Origin: Bacteroidetes bacterium GWF2_35_48
GTDB taxonomy: Bacteria > Bacteroidota > Bacteroidia > Bacteroidales > GWF2-35-48
Assembly: GCA_001769125.1 (NCBI GenBank)
Contig: MEOG01000105.1
Coordinates: 160,425 to 224,424, forward strand
Direction of reading: 5' to 3'
DNA: 64,000 nucleotides
A model generated the notes under the pieces. It searched no databases, was not told the origin of the DNA, and saw only the letters and a program-made list of their open reading frames with translations. The stretch's first letter is position 1. Each line of letters starts with the position of its first letter. Positions 55,837 to 64,000 of the stretch are shown here, one piece after another. A program made the translations under genes and the position numbers.

Positions 55837-58359
55837 ATGGACACATTACGTAAAAAAGCTGAAGAACTGATGAAAACTAAAAAAATTCCTTTTGATAAAA
55901 TGTCAAATGAGGAAATGGTAAAATTGCTTGAAGAATTACAAATTAATAAAATTGAATTGCAATTGCAGAATGAAGAACTCAGAGCATGTCGCTTAGAACC
56001 TGAAATTGCAAATAATAAATTTTTCAACTTTTTTGATTTTTCTCCTATAGGATTTCTTCTTCTTGATGATAAGGGAATAATTCTTGATCTGAATCTAAAA
56101 GCTGCGGAACTATTTCAGAGAAGAAAAGATTCCACGATTAATCGCCCGATTATTACTATTCTTGACACACTCGGTATTTCTGTTTTTCATGAAAAATTTG
56201 AATTTGTTCAGAAGGGAAGAAAAATTGATAATTTTGAATTGCTCCTGAATAATCTGCATCCCGAAGTTTATATAGAACTTAACATTTCGCCATATAAGAC
56301 AGATACGTATCTTGTGGCTGTAACAGATGTTACCGCAAAAGTTAACACGCTGGAGCAGTTGCTTCGCAACGAAAAAAAATACAGGTTTCTTACAGAAAAA
56401 ATTATTGATGTTCTATGGGTAATGGATTGCGATTCTGAAAAATTTACCTATGTAAGTCCCTCTGTAGAAAATTTGCGCGGCTTTACTGCTGAGGAAGTCA
56501 TGAATGGGACTATTTTAGATGCTTTTACGAAGCTTTCTTTAGAGAAATTTGAAAATAATTTGAAACGCAGGCTTTCATGTTTTACACATGCTTCCGATAT
56601 GGATATTGTTTTTACAGACGAATTGGAACAGCCAAAAAAAAATGGGGATACGGTATGGACAGAGTTGATATGCCATTTTAGAATTAACCCGGAAAATGAT
56701 AAAACAGAAATTATTGGAGTCAGCAGGGATATCACGAACAGAAAACAAACTGAAAGGGAACTTAAAAAACTTAAAACAGCCGTAGAGCAATGCCCTGTTA
56801 CAATAGCAATAACAGATACAAATGGTACACTGGAATATGTAAATCCCGCTTTTACAAAAATTACGGGATACACTCCTGAAGAAGCCATTGGAAATAATCC
56901 CCGTGTTTTGAAATCTGAAAAAACACCTCCCGAAATCTTTAAACATTTATGGGAAACCATAACAAATGGAAATGTGTGGCAGGGAGAATTTATTAATAAA
57001 CGTAAGGATGGACGCCTGTTTCATGAAGAGGCTGTTATTTCACCTGTTTTTGATGAATATGGAAACATTATTAATTATATTGCAATAAAAAATGATATTT
57101 CTGTAAGAAAACAACAGGAAGATACCATTTCTATGAATAATGAAAGATTGCGTCATCTGCTGGAACTGGCACAGATGAAAGAAACTGATATTTTTACAAT
57201 TTTGGATAAGGCTTTGTCAATCGCACAAATTTTAACAAAAAGTAAATTTGGTTTTATTCATCATTACGATTATAAAAACAAATTGTTAATATTAAATTCA
57301 TGGTCAAATGAAGTGATGAAAGATTGCAAAACTATTGAAAAGAAAACCATTTATGAACTTGATAAAACAGGTTGGTGGGGAGAAACAATACGACAAAAAA
57401 AACCAATAATTATTAATAACTACTCTATAGATTCCCCTTTTAAAAAAGGAGTACCTGAAGGTCATATTCCCCTTAAAAGATTTTTAAGTATTCCTGTTTT
57501 TGATGAAAATGAAATAATTGCTGTAATTGCTGTTGCTAATAAAGAAGAGGATTATGATGATCTGGATATCATGCAACTCAACCTGCTTGCAGAGTCGGTC
57601 TGGTCCATCAGTCGTCAGAAAGAAGACGAGAAAAAAATTCGCCGGTATGCTGAAGAATTAAAGGAAGCCAATAGCACAAAAGATAAGTTTTTCTCAATCA
57701 TTGCCCACGACTTAAAAAATCCTTTTAATATTATCATGGGTTTTTCTGAAATGTTGGTAAATAATTACGATAAATACGATGATGCAAAGAGAAAAAATTT
57801 CCTGAAAAATATTTATCAGACAACACAGAATACGTATAAACTTCTTGAAAACCTTTTGGAATGGTCGAGAGTGCAACGTGGAGTCATGCCGTTTAACCCT
57901 AAGGAGCTATTTTTTGACCAGATGATGCAGGAGTGTTTTAGCCTTTTTGAAGAACAGGCAAAAGCAAAAGAAATTGAAATATCTTCTTTTTTGGATAGCC
58001 CTATTTCAGCTCATGCCGACCCTTCCATGATAAAAACTATTTTCAGGAATTTATTGTCGAATGCCATTAAATTTACTCCAAGAGGTGGAACAATAAAATT
58101 ATTTTCTGTAAGTTCAAATGATGAAATTGAATTCACAATTGCTGATTCAGGCATAGGGATGAGTTTAGCTACTCAGGAAAACCTTTTCAGAATAGATACA
58201 AACACCAGCCAACCCGGAACTGAAGATGAACAAGGCACTGGTCTTGGTTTATTGCTTTGTAAAGAATTTATAGAAAAGCATGAAGGAAAAATTTGGGTAG
58301 ATAGCGAGGAAGGAAAAGGGAGTGCTTTTAAATTTACCTTACCCCTTGGGGGACGGTGA
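55837..58359 (+). CDS. PAS/GAF sensor histidine kinase
   Basis: The protein has 840 residues. A conserved N-terminal helix (KMSNEEMVKLLEELQINKIE) typical of Bacteroidota PAS kinases is followed by PAS domains at about 60-170, 175-295 and 300-425, a GAF domain at 440-600 (SKFGFIHHYDYKNKL, GVPEGHIPLKRFLSIPVF), and the kinase with His624 in IIAHDLKNPFNI and ATPase motifs LLSNAIKFTPRGG, ADSGIGMSL and GTGLGLLLCKEF. No membrane segment and no receiver. The GAF is close kin to that of the kinase at 23842. Its transcript likely ends near the convergent Crp/Fnr gene 20 bp on. Confidence 0.93.
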   Translation: MDTLRKKAEELMKTKKIPFDKMSNEEMVKLLEELQINKIELQLQNEELRACRLEPEIANNKFFNFFDFSPIGFLLLDDKGIILDLNLKAAELFQRRKDSTINRPIITILDTLGISVFHEKFEFVQKGRKIDNFELLLNNLHPEVYIELNISPYKTDTYLVAVTDVTAKVNTLEQLLRNEKKYRFLTEKIIDVLWVMDCDSEKFTYVSPSVENLRGFTAEEVMNGTILDAFTKLSLEKFENNLKRRLSCFTHASDMDIVFTDELEQPKKNGDTVWTELICHFRINPENDKTEIIGVSRDITNRKQTERELKKLKTAVEQCPVTIAITDTNGTLEYVNPAFTKITGYTPEEAIGNNPRVLKSEKTPPEIFKHLWETITNGNVWQGEFINKRKDGRLFHEEAVISPVFDEYGNIINYIAIKNDISVRKQQEDTISMNNERLRHLLELAQMKETDIFTILDKALSIAQILTKSKFGFIHHYDYKNKLLILNSWSNEVMKDCKTIEKKTIYELDKTGWWGETIRQKKPIIINNYSIDSPFKKGVPEGHIPLKRFLSIPVFDENEIIAVIAVANKEEDYDDLDIMQLNLLAESVWSISRQKEDEKKIRRYAEELKEANSTKDKFFSIIAHDLKNPFNIIMGFSEMLVNNYDKYDDAKRKNFLKNIYQTTQNTYKLLENLLEWSRVQRGVMPFNPKELFFDQMMQECFSLFEEQAKAKEIEISSFLDSPISAHADPSMIKTIFRNLLSNAIKFTPRGGTIKLFSVSSNDEIEFTIADSGIGMSLATQENLFRIDTNTSQPGTEDEQGTGLGLLLCKEFIEKHEGKIWVDSEEGKGSAFKFTLPLGGR

Positions 58360-58379
58360 TTGTGCAGTACCTTTCATTC

Positions 58380-59033
58380 TTACCCAACCTCACTTAATCT
58401 TTTCAGCAAACCAGGACTATGGAGATCAAACTTTTTCCCTGTGATTTTCAACAGCCCATCGTTTTTGAATTCCGTTAAAATTCTTACTACCGTTTCTGTT
58501 GACATGGCCGTAAATTCAGCCAAATCTTTTCGTGAAAGGGTAAGGTCAAAAATCTGATTTTTGTAAACTTTTTCAGAAAGGTACAGCATTGCGTCTGCCA
58601 TACGTCCGTGCGCCTGCTTTTGAGTAAGACAGGTAAAACGGTCAATAATATCAAGTTTGTTAAGGTTTATAAGTTTAATGATTTCTACCGCAAAATCAGA
58701 ATTTTCACGGATTAATTTTGAGATAATATTTTTATCAATAAGCCAAACAACAACTTTTTCAATAGCAATAGCAGAATAACGGAATGTACTTTCATCGAAC
58801 AGCGATTGTAATTGAAGAAAATCTCCGGGTAAAACAATTTCCAACAAAAGATTTCTTATCCGGCTTTCATGAACAATTTTTGCCCGGCCTTCTTTTAACA
58901 AAATAATATGAGAAGCAAATGAGCCTTGCTTGCAGATTGTTTCACCGTTTTTGTAGGAGATTTCCATTTTGGTGCGGATAAACAGTTCGAGCTGCTCATC
59001 TGTTAGTTTGCTAAGAATATTTTTTTCTGCCAT
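58380..59033 (-). CDS. Crp/Fnr family transcription regulator
   Basis: The protein has 217 residues: a cyclic-nucleotide-binding-fold domain (about 10-125; GETICKQGSFASHIILLKEG) and a C-terminal winged helix (about 150-215) with LSRKDLAEFTAMSTETVVRI as recognition part. No N-terminal Cys cluster of the FNR Fe-S type is seen, so oxygen sensing through Fe-S is unlikely. The effector is unknown. It stands between two kinase genes and might control them, but no binding site was identified. Confidence 0.92.
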   Translation of the reverse strand: MAEKNILSKLTDEQLELFIRTKMEISYKNGETICKQGSFASHIILLKEGRAKIVHESRIRNLLLEIVLPGDFLQLQSLFDESTFRYSAIAIEKVVVWLIDKNIISKLIRENSDFAVEIIKLINLNKLDIIDRFTCLTQKQAHGRMADAMLYLSEKVYKNQIFDLTLSRKDLAEFTAMSTETVVRILTEFKNDGLLKITGKKFDLHSPGLLKRLSEVG

Positions 59034-59159
59034 TATATTTTTCTTAAAAGAATTATCAGGAGGTAAAAATAAGATAAAAAAACTTAATATAAATCAATCG
59101 TAACATTTTTTTTATTCCAATTTTTTTTTATATTTTTCCCGATTTAAGAGATTGCGTAA

Positions 59160-59216
59160 GCAATCCTGTGAGGTTTCGAGGGAAGGCAAGTGCGCATGCT
59201 CCTCGCAGGTTTGCGG
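59160..59216 (+). repeat. CCTGTGAGG-arm hairpin element
   Basis: GCAATCCTGTGAGG, core GGCAAGTGCGCATG, CTCCTCGCAGG and TTTGCGG. The right arm has one change (G for A), still allowing a G-T pair. Same layout as the copies at 29787, 51867, 63470 and 63601. Confidence 0.8.
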
Positions 59217-59249
59217 GAGAAAAGGAAGATATGAAAGAATTAGGAAACT

Positions 59250-59585
59250 GAACTTTCGTATGAAAAAGAACTATAATTTGAACTTATTGTTAACATTAAT
59301 TTATGCAAAATATTATTACGGTGTTCTGCACCTTGGTTTTTCTATGTCTTTTATTTTTTCCAAATATTTTGCGGCTCTGCCATTGTATTCCAAATATAGC
59401 AGCAGAGCTGCGATAACATTTGTAGCAGCAATAGCTGCGTTGTTTACAAAGGTGCAGCGCACCGGAATATTATTATTTTGATTTCAGTCCTATTTTTTCA
59501 TGAAAACAGAAAAAGCAAAAAATATTTTATTATTCTGTGAAAAATGGCTGCTGATCTCATTTTTCACAGAATTAATTTATACGAA
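59250..59585. repeat. Candidate structured or MITE-like element with nested inverted repeats
   Basis: Outer inverted words AACTTTCGTAT / ATACGAAAGTT. Inside: ACGGTGTTCTGCACCTT paired with AAGGTGCAGCGCACCGG (imperfect), GCGGCTCTGC with GCAGAGCTGC, and a perfect 15-bp stem ATTCTGTGAAAAATG (59532-59546) / CATTTTTCACAGAAT (59558-59572) with an 11-base loop. The right third (59500-59585) recurs, inverted, at 49447-49555. Confidence 0.65.
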
Positions 59586-59679
59586 AGTTGAATTAGAAAA
59601 TTAAATAGATGTACAATCGAATTCCAATCGAATTCCTATTGTATTTCCACAGAATTCCAAATTCATAATTGAAAAAACA

Positions 59680-62600
59680 ATGACCGAAGAATCAAAAAAC
59701 AAAAAACACACACAGGAAAAAACCATTATTCGTCTTAAAAATGAGATGGAGTCTTTGAAATCAAGAGATTTTCTCCTTTTTCAGAATTTGCCACTCGCTT
59801 ATGCATATCATCAAATTATTTTCGATGAAAATAAAAAACCTGTTGATTATATTTTTGTTGAAGTTAACAAGGCTTTTGAAGAGCTAACCTGTTTAAAAAA
59901 TATTATCGGGAAAAAAGTTACAGAGGTAATTCCCGGTATTGGAGACAGTGAATATAACTGGATCGAAAAATATGCAGATATAGCTTTGAATGGCACTACT
60001 GATAGCTTTGATCAATATTCTCAGCATCTGCAAAAATGGTATCATGTTAATGTTTTCAGCCCCGAGAAAGAATTTTTTATTTGTCTTTTTTCAGATATTT
60101 CTTTAACAAAACTGCAGAACGAAGAACTACAAAAAAAGAACGAAGAGTATTACAGTCTTAATGAAGAGTATCAGGCGCAAAATGAAGAGATAAAGAGCCA
60201 GAATGAGCAGTTTGTTATTGTGAACAAACAGTTACAGGATCAGAATAATGAAAAAAGAAAATTACTAACATCTATAGAAAAAAGCGAAAAAAAATACAGA
60301 ACGCTTGTTGAAAATATTAACGATGTGGTCTGGGCAAGCGACCTTAAAATGAATCTGACCTATATCAGTCCCTCAATTCAGAACCTTACTGGATTTGCGG
60401 TTGATGAGTACTTAAAAAGACCTATAACCAATAGATATACTGCAGATTCTTTACAAAAAGCGAAGCAATTGTTTGGACAATATTTTAATCAGGTAAAAAA
60501 TCATTTGGTTGAGACGGACACTGTTTTTGTTGATGAACTGGAATATACACACAAAGATGGTTCTACAGTCTGGGCAGAGGTTAAAATGATTTTTATAACG
60601 GATGAATCGGGTAATATTACTGGAATAACTGGAACATCTTTTAATATTGACGAAAGAAAAAAATTAGTTTTAAAATTACAAAAACAGGAAGATGCACTTC
60701 AGGCGCAGAATGAGGAATATGCAAAACTTAATGAAGAATATCTTGCTATTAATGAAGAGTTATCAGATGTTAATCAAAATTTATTGAAAACAAATTCTGA
60801 ATTAATAAAAATACAAGAAGAGTTGCGTTTACAGTTTGAACGTATGCCTATTGCCTGTATTTATTTTGATTCAGATTTTAAAATTAAATCGTGGAATTAT
60901 TCTGCTGAAAAATTGTTCGGATATCATGCAAAGGAAGCATTTGGGAAAACGGCGCATGATATTATCGTTCCTGAAAGATACCAGCCTCAGACAGGTAAAA
61001 TTTGGAGCCGCCTTATTGAAGGAGATATGAGTGCTAATAATGTGAACGAAAATATAACGAAAGATGGCAGAAAAGTAATCTGCGAATGGACAAATACACC
61101 ACTTAAAGATAGTCTTGGGAACATTATTGGGGTTTTATCCATGGCACAGGATATTACAGAAAAAAGAAAAATACAGGACGAGCTAACACAAAGTGAATTA
61201 AAATATAAAGCTCTTTATCAGAATGCGCCACTTTCATATCAGTCGCTTGACCCGGATGGTTTTATTCTTGATGTCAATCCTAAATGGCTTTTAACACTCG
61301 GTTATACTAAAGGAGAGGTTATTTCTAAATGGTTTGGTGATTTTTTACATCCTGACTCTATGGAGCATTTCAAAATCAATTTTCCGAAGTTCAAGCAGAC
61401 AGGCTCTGTTTCTGATATTCGTTTTCAAATGCGCCGGAAAGATAATACGTATATTTTCGTGTCTTTTGAAGGACAGATTCTTAATAATTCAGATGATTCC
61501 GTAAACAGAACCTTCTGTACTTTTAAAGATATTACTGAGCAGATAAAGGCAGAAAACGCACTCAAAGTTCACGAAGAGAAATACAAACTTCTTATTGAAA
61601 ACATTGACGACGTGTTTTGGATTTTAGATATTGAAAGTAAAAAACTGGATTATGTGAGTCCGAATTATAGAAAAATATTTGATTTAGAAGAACCGGAAAT
61701 GCTCGACGATGCTTATGCTTTCAGAAATCTCATGCATCCTGATGATTATATGCGATTGAAGGAATCGCTTAAAATAAGTCTGGCATATCCGGTAAATAAT
61801 GAATATCGGTTAATTAAAAAAGATAAAACAATTGTTTGGGTTTCGTCAAAATCTTTTAATGTTGAATACGACGGGCAACAGAAGCAGATTGGCGTAGCGC
61901 GTGATATAACAATTCGTAGAAACATGGAAGAAAGATTAATGCAGCAGGAGCGGTTAATGTCGTCTTCTCAGGCAATTTTACAAATTACAAGTTTTGAACT
62001 CGATTTTGTAAATAATAAATTTACCACAGCCGATAATTTCAGCTCATTTTTTGGAATTACAGACGTTTCTGCAATTACGCCCCATAGTTTTTACACGCAA
62101 AATATTCATCCCGATGATCAGGAAATGGTGCAACGCTTGTATGAAGAAAATTTGAAAAAAAGTGAGGATTTTGAGACAGAATACAGATATATTCATCCTA
62201 TCAGTAAAAAAACGATGTATATTAAACAGGTATCGCGTTATTTCAGAGTCAAAGGAGTCGCGGAGAAACTTATCTGTTCGTATCAGGATGTAACAAGCCA
62301 GAAGGTTCTTGAACAGCATCTTGAACAGGCAAAGTTGAAAGCAGAGGAAAGCGATAAACTAAAATCTGCATTTTTAGCAAATATGAGCCACGAGGTCAGA
62401 ACTCCCATGAACGGAATAATCGGTTTTTCTCAATTGCTTCGTAAGAAAGAATTAAGTTTTGAAAAAAGAAATGAATATTTTGATATTATTGAGAAAAACA
62501 GTAGAATCCTTTTAAATGTTATTAATGATATCATTGATATTTCGAGAATAGAGGTAAATGAAATTCAGATTGTAGAAGCACCTTTTGACTTGAATGAACT

Positions 62601-63465
62601 GATGAATGAAATATTTGCTTTTTATTCATCACCAAAAGAAAAAAAGATAAATCCTAAAGTGAATGTTAGTGTTTTTCCTGTACCGATTGCAAAAAAATAT
62701 GATATTATTTCAGATAACCTAAGATTGCAGCAAATTATTAACAATCTTATTGGAAATGCATTAAAATTTACAGAAAAAGGGATTGTCGAATTTGGGTACG
62801 TGATTAAAGAGGATGATATTTTATTTATTGTCAGAGATACAGGAGTGGGCATTCCAAAAGATAAATTAAATGATATTTTTGACCGTTTCAAACAAGCGGA
62901 TAATTCTTCTACGCGTAAATTTGGCGGAACAGGGCTGGGGCTTGCAATTTCAAAAGGTCTTGTTGAATTGCTTGGCGGTAAAATATGGGTAGAATCCGAG
63001 GAGGGTAAGGGTTCGGTGTTTTATTTTACAATTCCGAATAAAATTCATAATGCAAAAACGGAAATAAAAGAAGAGAGTGGGGAAAGTAATGTTTACAACT
63101 GGTCAGACAAGCTCATCCTGATTGTTGAAGATGAATACACGAATTATGAGTATATATTGGGAATCTTAGAAGATACTTTTGTGAAAATATTGTATGCACC
63201 AACAGCCACGAAGGCAATAGAGCTTGCAGAGCAAAATAAAAATATTCATCTTATTCTTATGGATATTAAGTTACCCGATATGTCGGGTCTGGAAGCAACA
63301 AAAATAATCCATAAATTTAACCCGGGCATACCTGTTGTTGCTCAAACCGCCTATGCTATGACCGAAGATAAATCCAAAGCTCTAAATGCAGGATGTGTTG
63401 CTTACCTTTCCAAGCCCTACGATGTGGATATTTTTTTAAGAGTGATTGATAGAAATTTGTTGTAA
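59680..63465 (+). CDS. Very large multi-PAS hybrid histidine kinase
   Basis: The protein has 1261 residues, cytoplasmic by sequence. An N-terminal PAS-like domain (about 25-145) ends in a coiled coil with SLNEEYQAQNEEIKSQNEQ heptads; PAS domains follow at about 205-330, 385-505, 510-630, 635-750 and 755-880. The kinase has His904 in NMSHEVRTPMNG, with ATPase motifs NLIGNALKFTEKG, RDTGVGIPKDK and FGGTGLGLAISKGL. The receiver (about 1145-1261) has ILIVEDEYTNYEY, ILMDIKLPDMSGLE and YLSKPYD. It shares its N-terminus and architecture with the hybrid kinase at 52124. 11-bp repeat words flank it on both sides. Confidence 0.94.
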   Translation: MTEESKNKKHTQEKTIIRLKNEMESLKSRDFLLFQNLPLAYAYHQIIFDENKKPVDYIFVEVNKAFEELTCLKNIIGKKVTEVIPGIGDSEYNWIEKYADIALNGTTDSFDQYSQHLQKWYHVNVFSPEKEFFICLFSDISLTKLQNEELQKKNEEYYSLNEEYQAQNEEIKSQNEQFVIVNKQLQDQNNEKRKLLTSIEKSEKKYRTLVENINDVVWASDLKMNLTYISPSIQNLTGFAVDEYLKRPITNRYTADSLQKAKQLFGQYFNQVKNHLVETDTVFVDELEYTHKDGSTVWAEVKMIFITDESGNITGITGTSFNIDERKKLVLKLQKQEDALQAQNEEYAKLNEEYLAINEELSDVNQNLLKTNSELIKIQEELRLQFERMPIACIYFDSDFKIKSWNYSAEKLFGYHAKEAFGKTAHDIIVPERYQPQTGKIWSRLIEGDMSANNVNENITKDGRKVICEWTNTPLKDSLGNIIGVLSMAQDITEKRKIQDELTQSELKYKALYQNAPLSYQSLDPDGFILDVNPKWLLTLGYTKGEVISKWFGDFLHPDSMEHFKINFPKFKQTGSVSDIRFQMRRKDNTYIFVSFEGQILNNSDDSVNRTFCTFKDITEQIKAENALKVHEEKYKLLIENIDDVFWILDIESKKLDYVSPNYRKIFDLEEPEMLDDAYAFRNLMHPDDYMRLKESLKISLAYPVNNEYRLIKKDKTIVWVSSKSFNVEYDGQQKQIGVARDITIRRNMEERLMQQERLMSSSQAILQITSFELDFVNNKFTTADNFSSFFGITDVSAITPHSFYTQNIHPDDQEMVQRLYEENLKKSEDFETEYRYIHPISKKTMYIKQVSRYFRVKGVAEKLICSYQDVTSQKVLEQHLEQAKLKAEESDKLKSAFLANMSHEVRTPMNGIIGFSQLLRKKELSFEKRNEYFDIIEKNSRILLNVINDIIDISRIEVNEIQIVEAPFDLNELMNEIFAFYSSPKEKKINPKVNVSVFPVPIAKKYDIISDNLRLQQIINNLIGNALKFTEKGIVEFGYVIKEDDILFIVRDTGVGIPKDKLNDIFDRFKQADNSSTRKFGGTGLGLAISKGLVELLGGKIWVESEEGKGSVFYFTIPNKIHNAKTEIKEESGESNVYNWSDKLILIVEDEYTNYEYILGILEDTFVKILYAPTATKAIELAEQNKNIHLILMDIKLPDMSGLEATKIIHKFNPGIPVVAQTAYAMTEDKSKALNAGCVAYLSKPYDVDIFLRVIDRNLL

Positions 63466-63469
63466 GAAC

Positions 63470-63527
63470 GCAATCCTGTGAGGTATCGCACGAAAGCCAG
63501 TGCGAAAGCTATCCTCACAGGTTTGCA
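63470..63527 (+). repeat. CCTGTGAGG-arm hairpin element
   Basis: GCAATCCTGTGAGGTATCGC, core GCCAGTGCGAAAG, ATCCTCACAGG, TTTGCA. Five bases after the kinase stop. The 9-bp arms are perfectly complementary. Confidence 0.85.
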
Positions 63528-63600
63528 GAATAATAAAGATAAAAATAGATTAAGGACCTGCCTGCTTGACGCAATCTGGCAGGTTAAGTAGTAGGAGTAA

Positions 63601-63658
63601 GCAATCCTGTGAGGTATTCCTAGAAAGCAAGTGCAAAGGCTATCCTCACAGGTTTGCG
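63601..63658 (+). repeat. CCTGTGAGG-arm hairpin element
   Basis: GCAATCCTGTGAGGTATTCC, core GCAAGTGCAAAGG, TATCCTCACAGG, TTTGCG. Second copy within 140 bp; between the two lies a CTGCC...GGCAGG hairpin (about 63556-63585). Confidence 0.85.
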
Positions 63659-63662
63659 ACAA

Positions 63663-64000
63663 TCGAATTCCTATCGACTTCCTATTGTATATCTATCGAC
63701 TTCCTATTGAATTCCAATTGTATTCCTATTGTATACCTATCGAATTCCAATTGAATTCCTATTGTATACCTATCGAATTCCAATTGAATTCCTATTGTAT
63801 ACCTATCGAATTCCAATTGAATTCCTATTGTATTCCTATCGTATTCCTATTGTATTCCTATCGTATTCCTATTGTATTCCTATTGAATTCCTATTGTATT
63901 CCTATCGTATTCCTATTGTATTCCTATTGTATTCCTATTGTATTCCTATTGTATTCCTATTGTATTCCTATTGTATTCCTATTGTATTCCTATTGTATTC
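63663..64000. repeat. Long 11-bp tandem array with 33-bp higher-order units
   Basis: About 30 units of 11 bp with consensus T-Y-G-W-A-T-T-C-C-T-A (for example TTGTATTCCTA) reach the window end. In the middle, the three-unit block TTGTATACCTA, TCGAATTCCAA, TTGAATTCCTA repeats three times, a 33-bp higher-order period. The last ~100 bp are almost pure TTGTATTCCTA. 11 is not divisible by 3, so it is not coding. Confidence 0.95.

Larger units (their letters stand above)
59034..59679. other. Long repeat-rich spacer (646 bp)
   Basis: Contents: a copy of the CCTGTGAGG-arm hairpin (59160-59216), then a ~330-bp segment framed by AACTTTCGTAT (about 59251) and ATACGAAAGTT (about 59579) with nested inverted repeats, and lastly 11-bp-type words (59613-59660). 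A 109-codon plus-strand frame across the nested repeats has no family resemblance and is not called. Confidence 0.6.

Noticed and set aside
59152..59481. 109-codon plus-strand frame in the spacer after the Crp/Fnr gene
   Set aside because: It runs through a repeat hairpin and nested inverted repeats; no family resemblance, so likely chance.
63663..64000. CRISPR or coding repeat
   Set aside because: 11-bp direct units without spacers; period not a multiple of three.

Overview
The window is AT-rich bacterial chromosome that reads clearly as Bacteroidota. The evidence is a partial secreted protein with a SprB-type repeat and a type IX secretion (T9SS) C-terminal sorting domain, a guaB / triple peptidyl-prolyl-isomerase block, a Bacteroidota-style AMP nucleosidase and DPP III, few Shine-Dalgarno sites, and promoter words of the TAnnTTTG type. 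Species cannot be named from the window. No tRNA, rRNA, CRISPR array, prophage or replication origin was found.

Region 1 (1-13.2 kb) is housekeeping: the T9SS cargo fragment, a fused FAD/4Fe-4S D-2-hydroxyacid dehydrogenase, a PD-(D/E)XK 'transposase/Rpn' family protein, IMP dehydrogenase, three periplasmic chaperone/PPIase genes in a row, and an AAA-ATPase-like/PD-(D/E)XK protein. Region 2 (13.4-21.2 kb) is mostly minus strand: TatD hydrolase, a C1-type peptidase, a RAYT (Y1 HUH) transposase inside its own 35-bp inverted hairpin ends, dipeptidyl peptidase III, DNA polymerase III delta, AMP nucleosidase and an orphan HsdR_N-like nuclease-fold protein.

Region 3 (21.2-29.7 kb) holds a SiaA/SiaB/SiaC-like partner-switching trio (response-regulator-linked PP2C phosphatase, HATPase kinase, DUF1987 target) followed by two large sensor kinases. 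Region 4 (30-51.7 kb) is a long plus-strand chemosensory island: helical protein, STAS, CheY, CheA, CheW, poly-HAMP chemoreceptor, two bacteriohemerythrins, an OprB-like porin, an unknown protein, a CheR-like SAM domain, an MBL-fold diiron-type protein, full CheR, a histidine-kinase-like protein lacking the phospho-acceptor His, CheD, CheB, a membrane GAF/PAS protein, a two-CW protein and two response-regulator proteins. All parts needed for phosphorelay and adaptation are present, but no flagellar or gliding motor gene is. Hemerythrins and an MBL diiron fold suggest an oxygen or redox input (inference).

Region 5 (52.1-63.5 kb) carries three more multi-PAS kinases, a small possibly CZB-like protein and a Crp/Fnr regulator.

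The spacers of regions 2-5 are unusually rich in short repeats: RAYT-associated hairpins, two-tier palindromes with freely varying inner stems, a hairpin family with CCTGTGAGG arms that has expanded into a 45-46-bp tandem array, heptamer arrays (one swallowing the cheD stop codon), a fold-back element in two copies, a shared ~100-bp element, and a long 11-bp tandem array with 33-bp higher-order periodicity running off the right edge. These repeats, the oxygen-flavoured Che island and the SiaABC-like module are the most interesting content.
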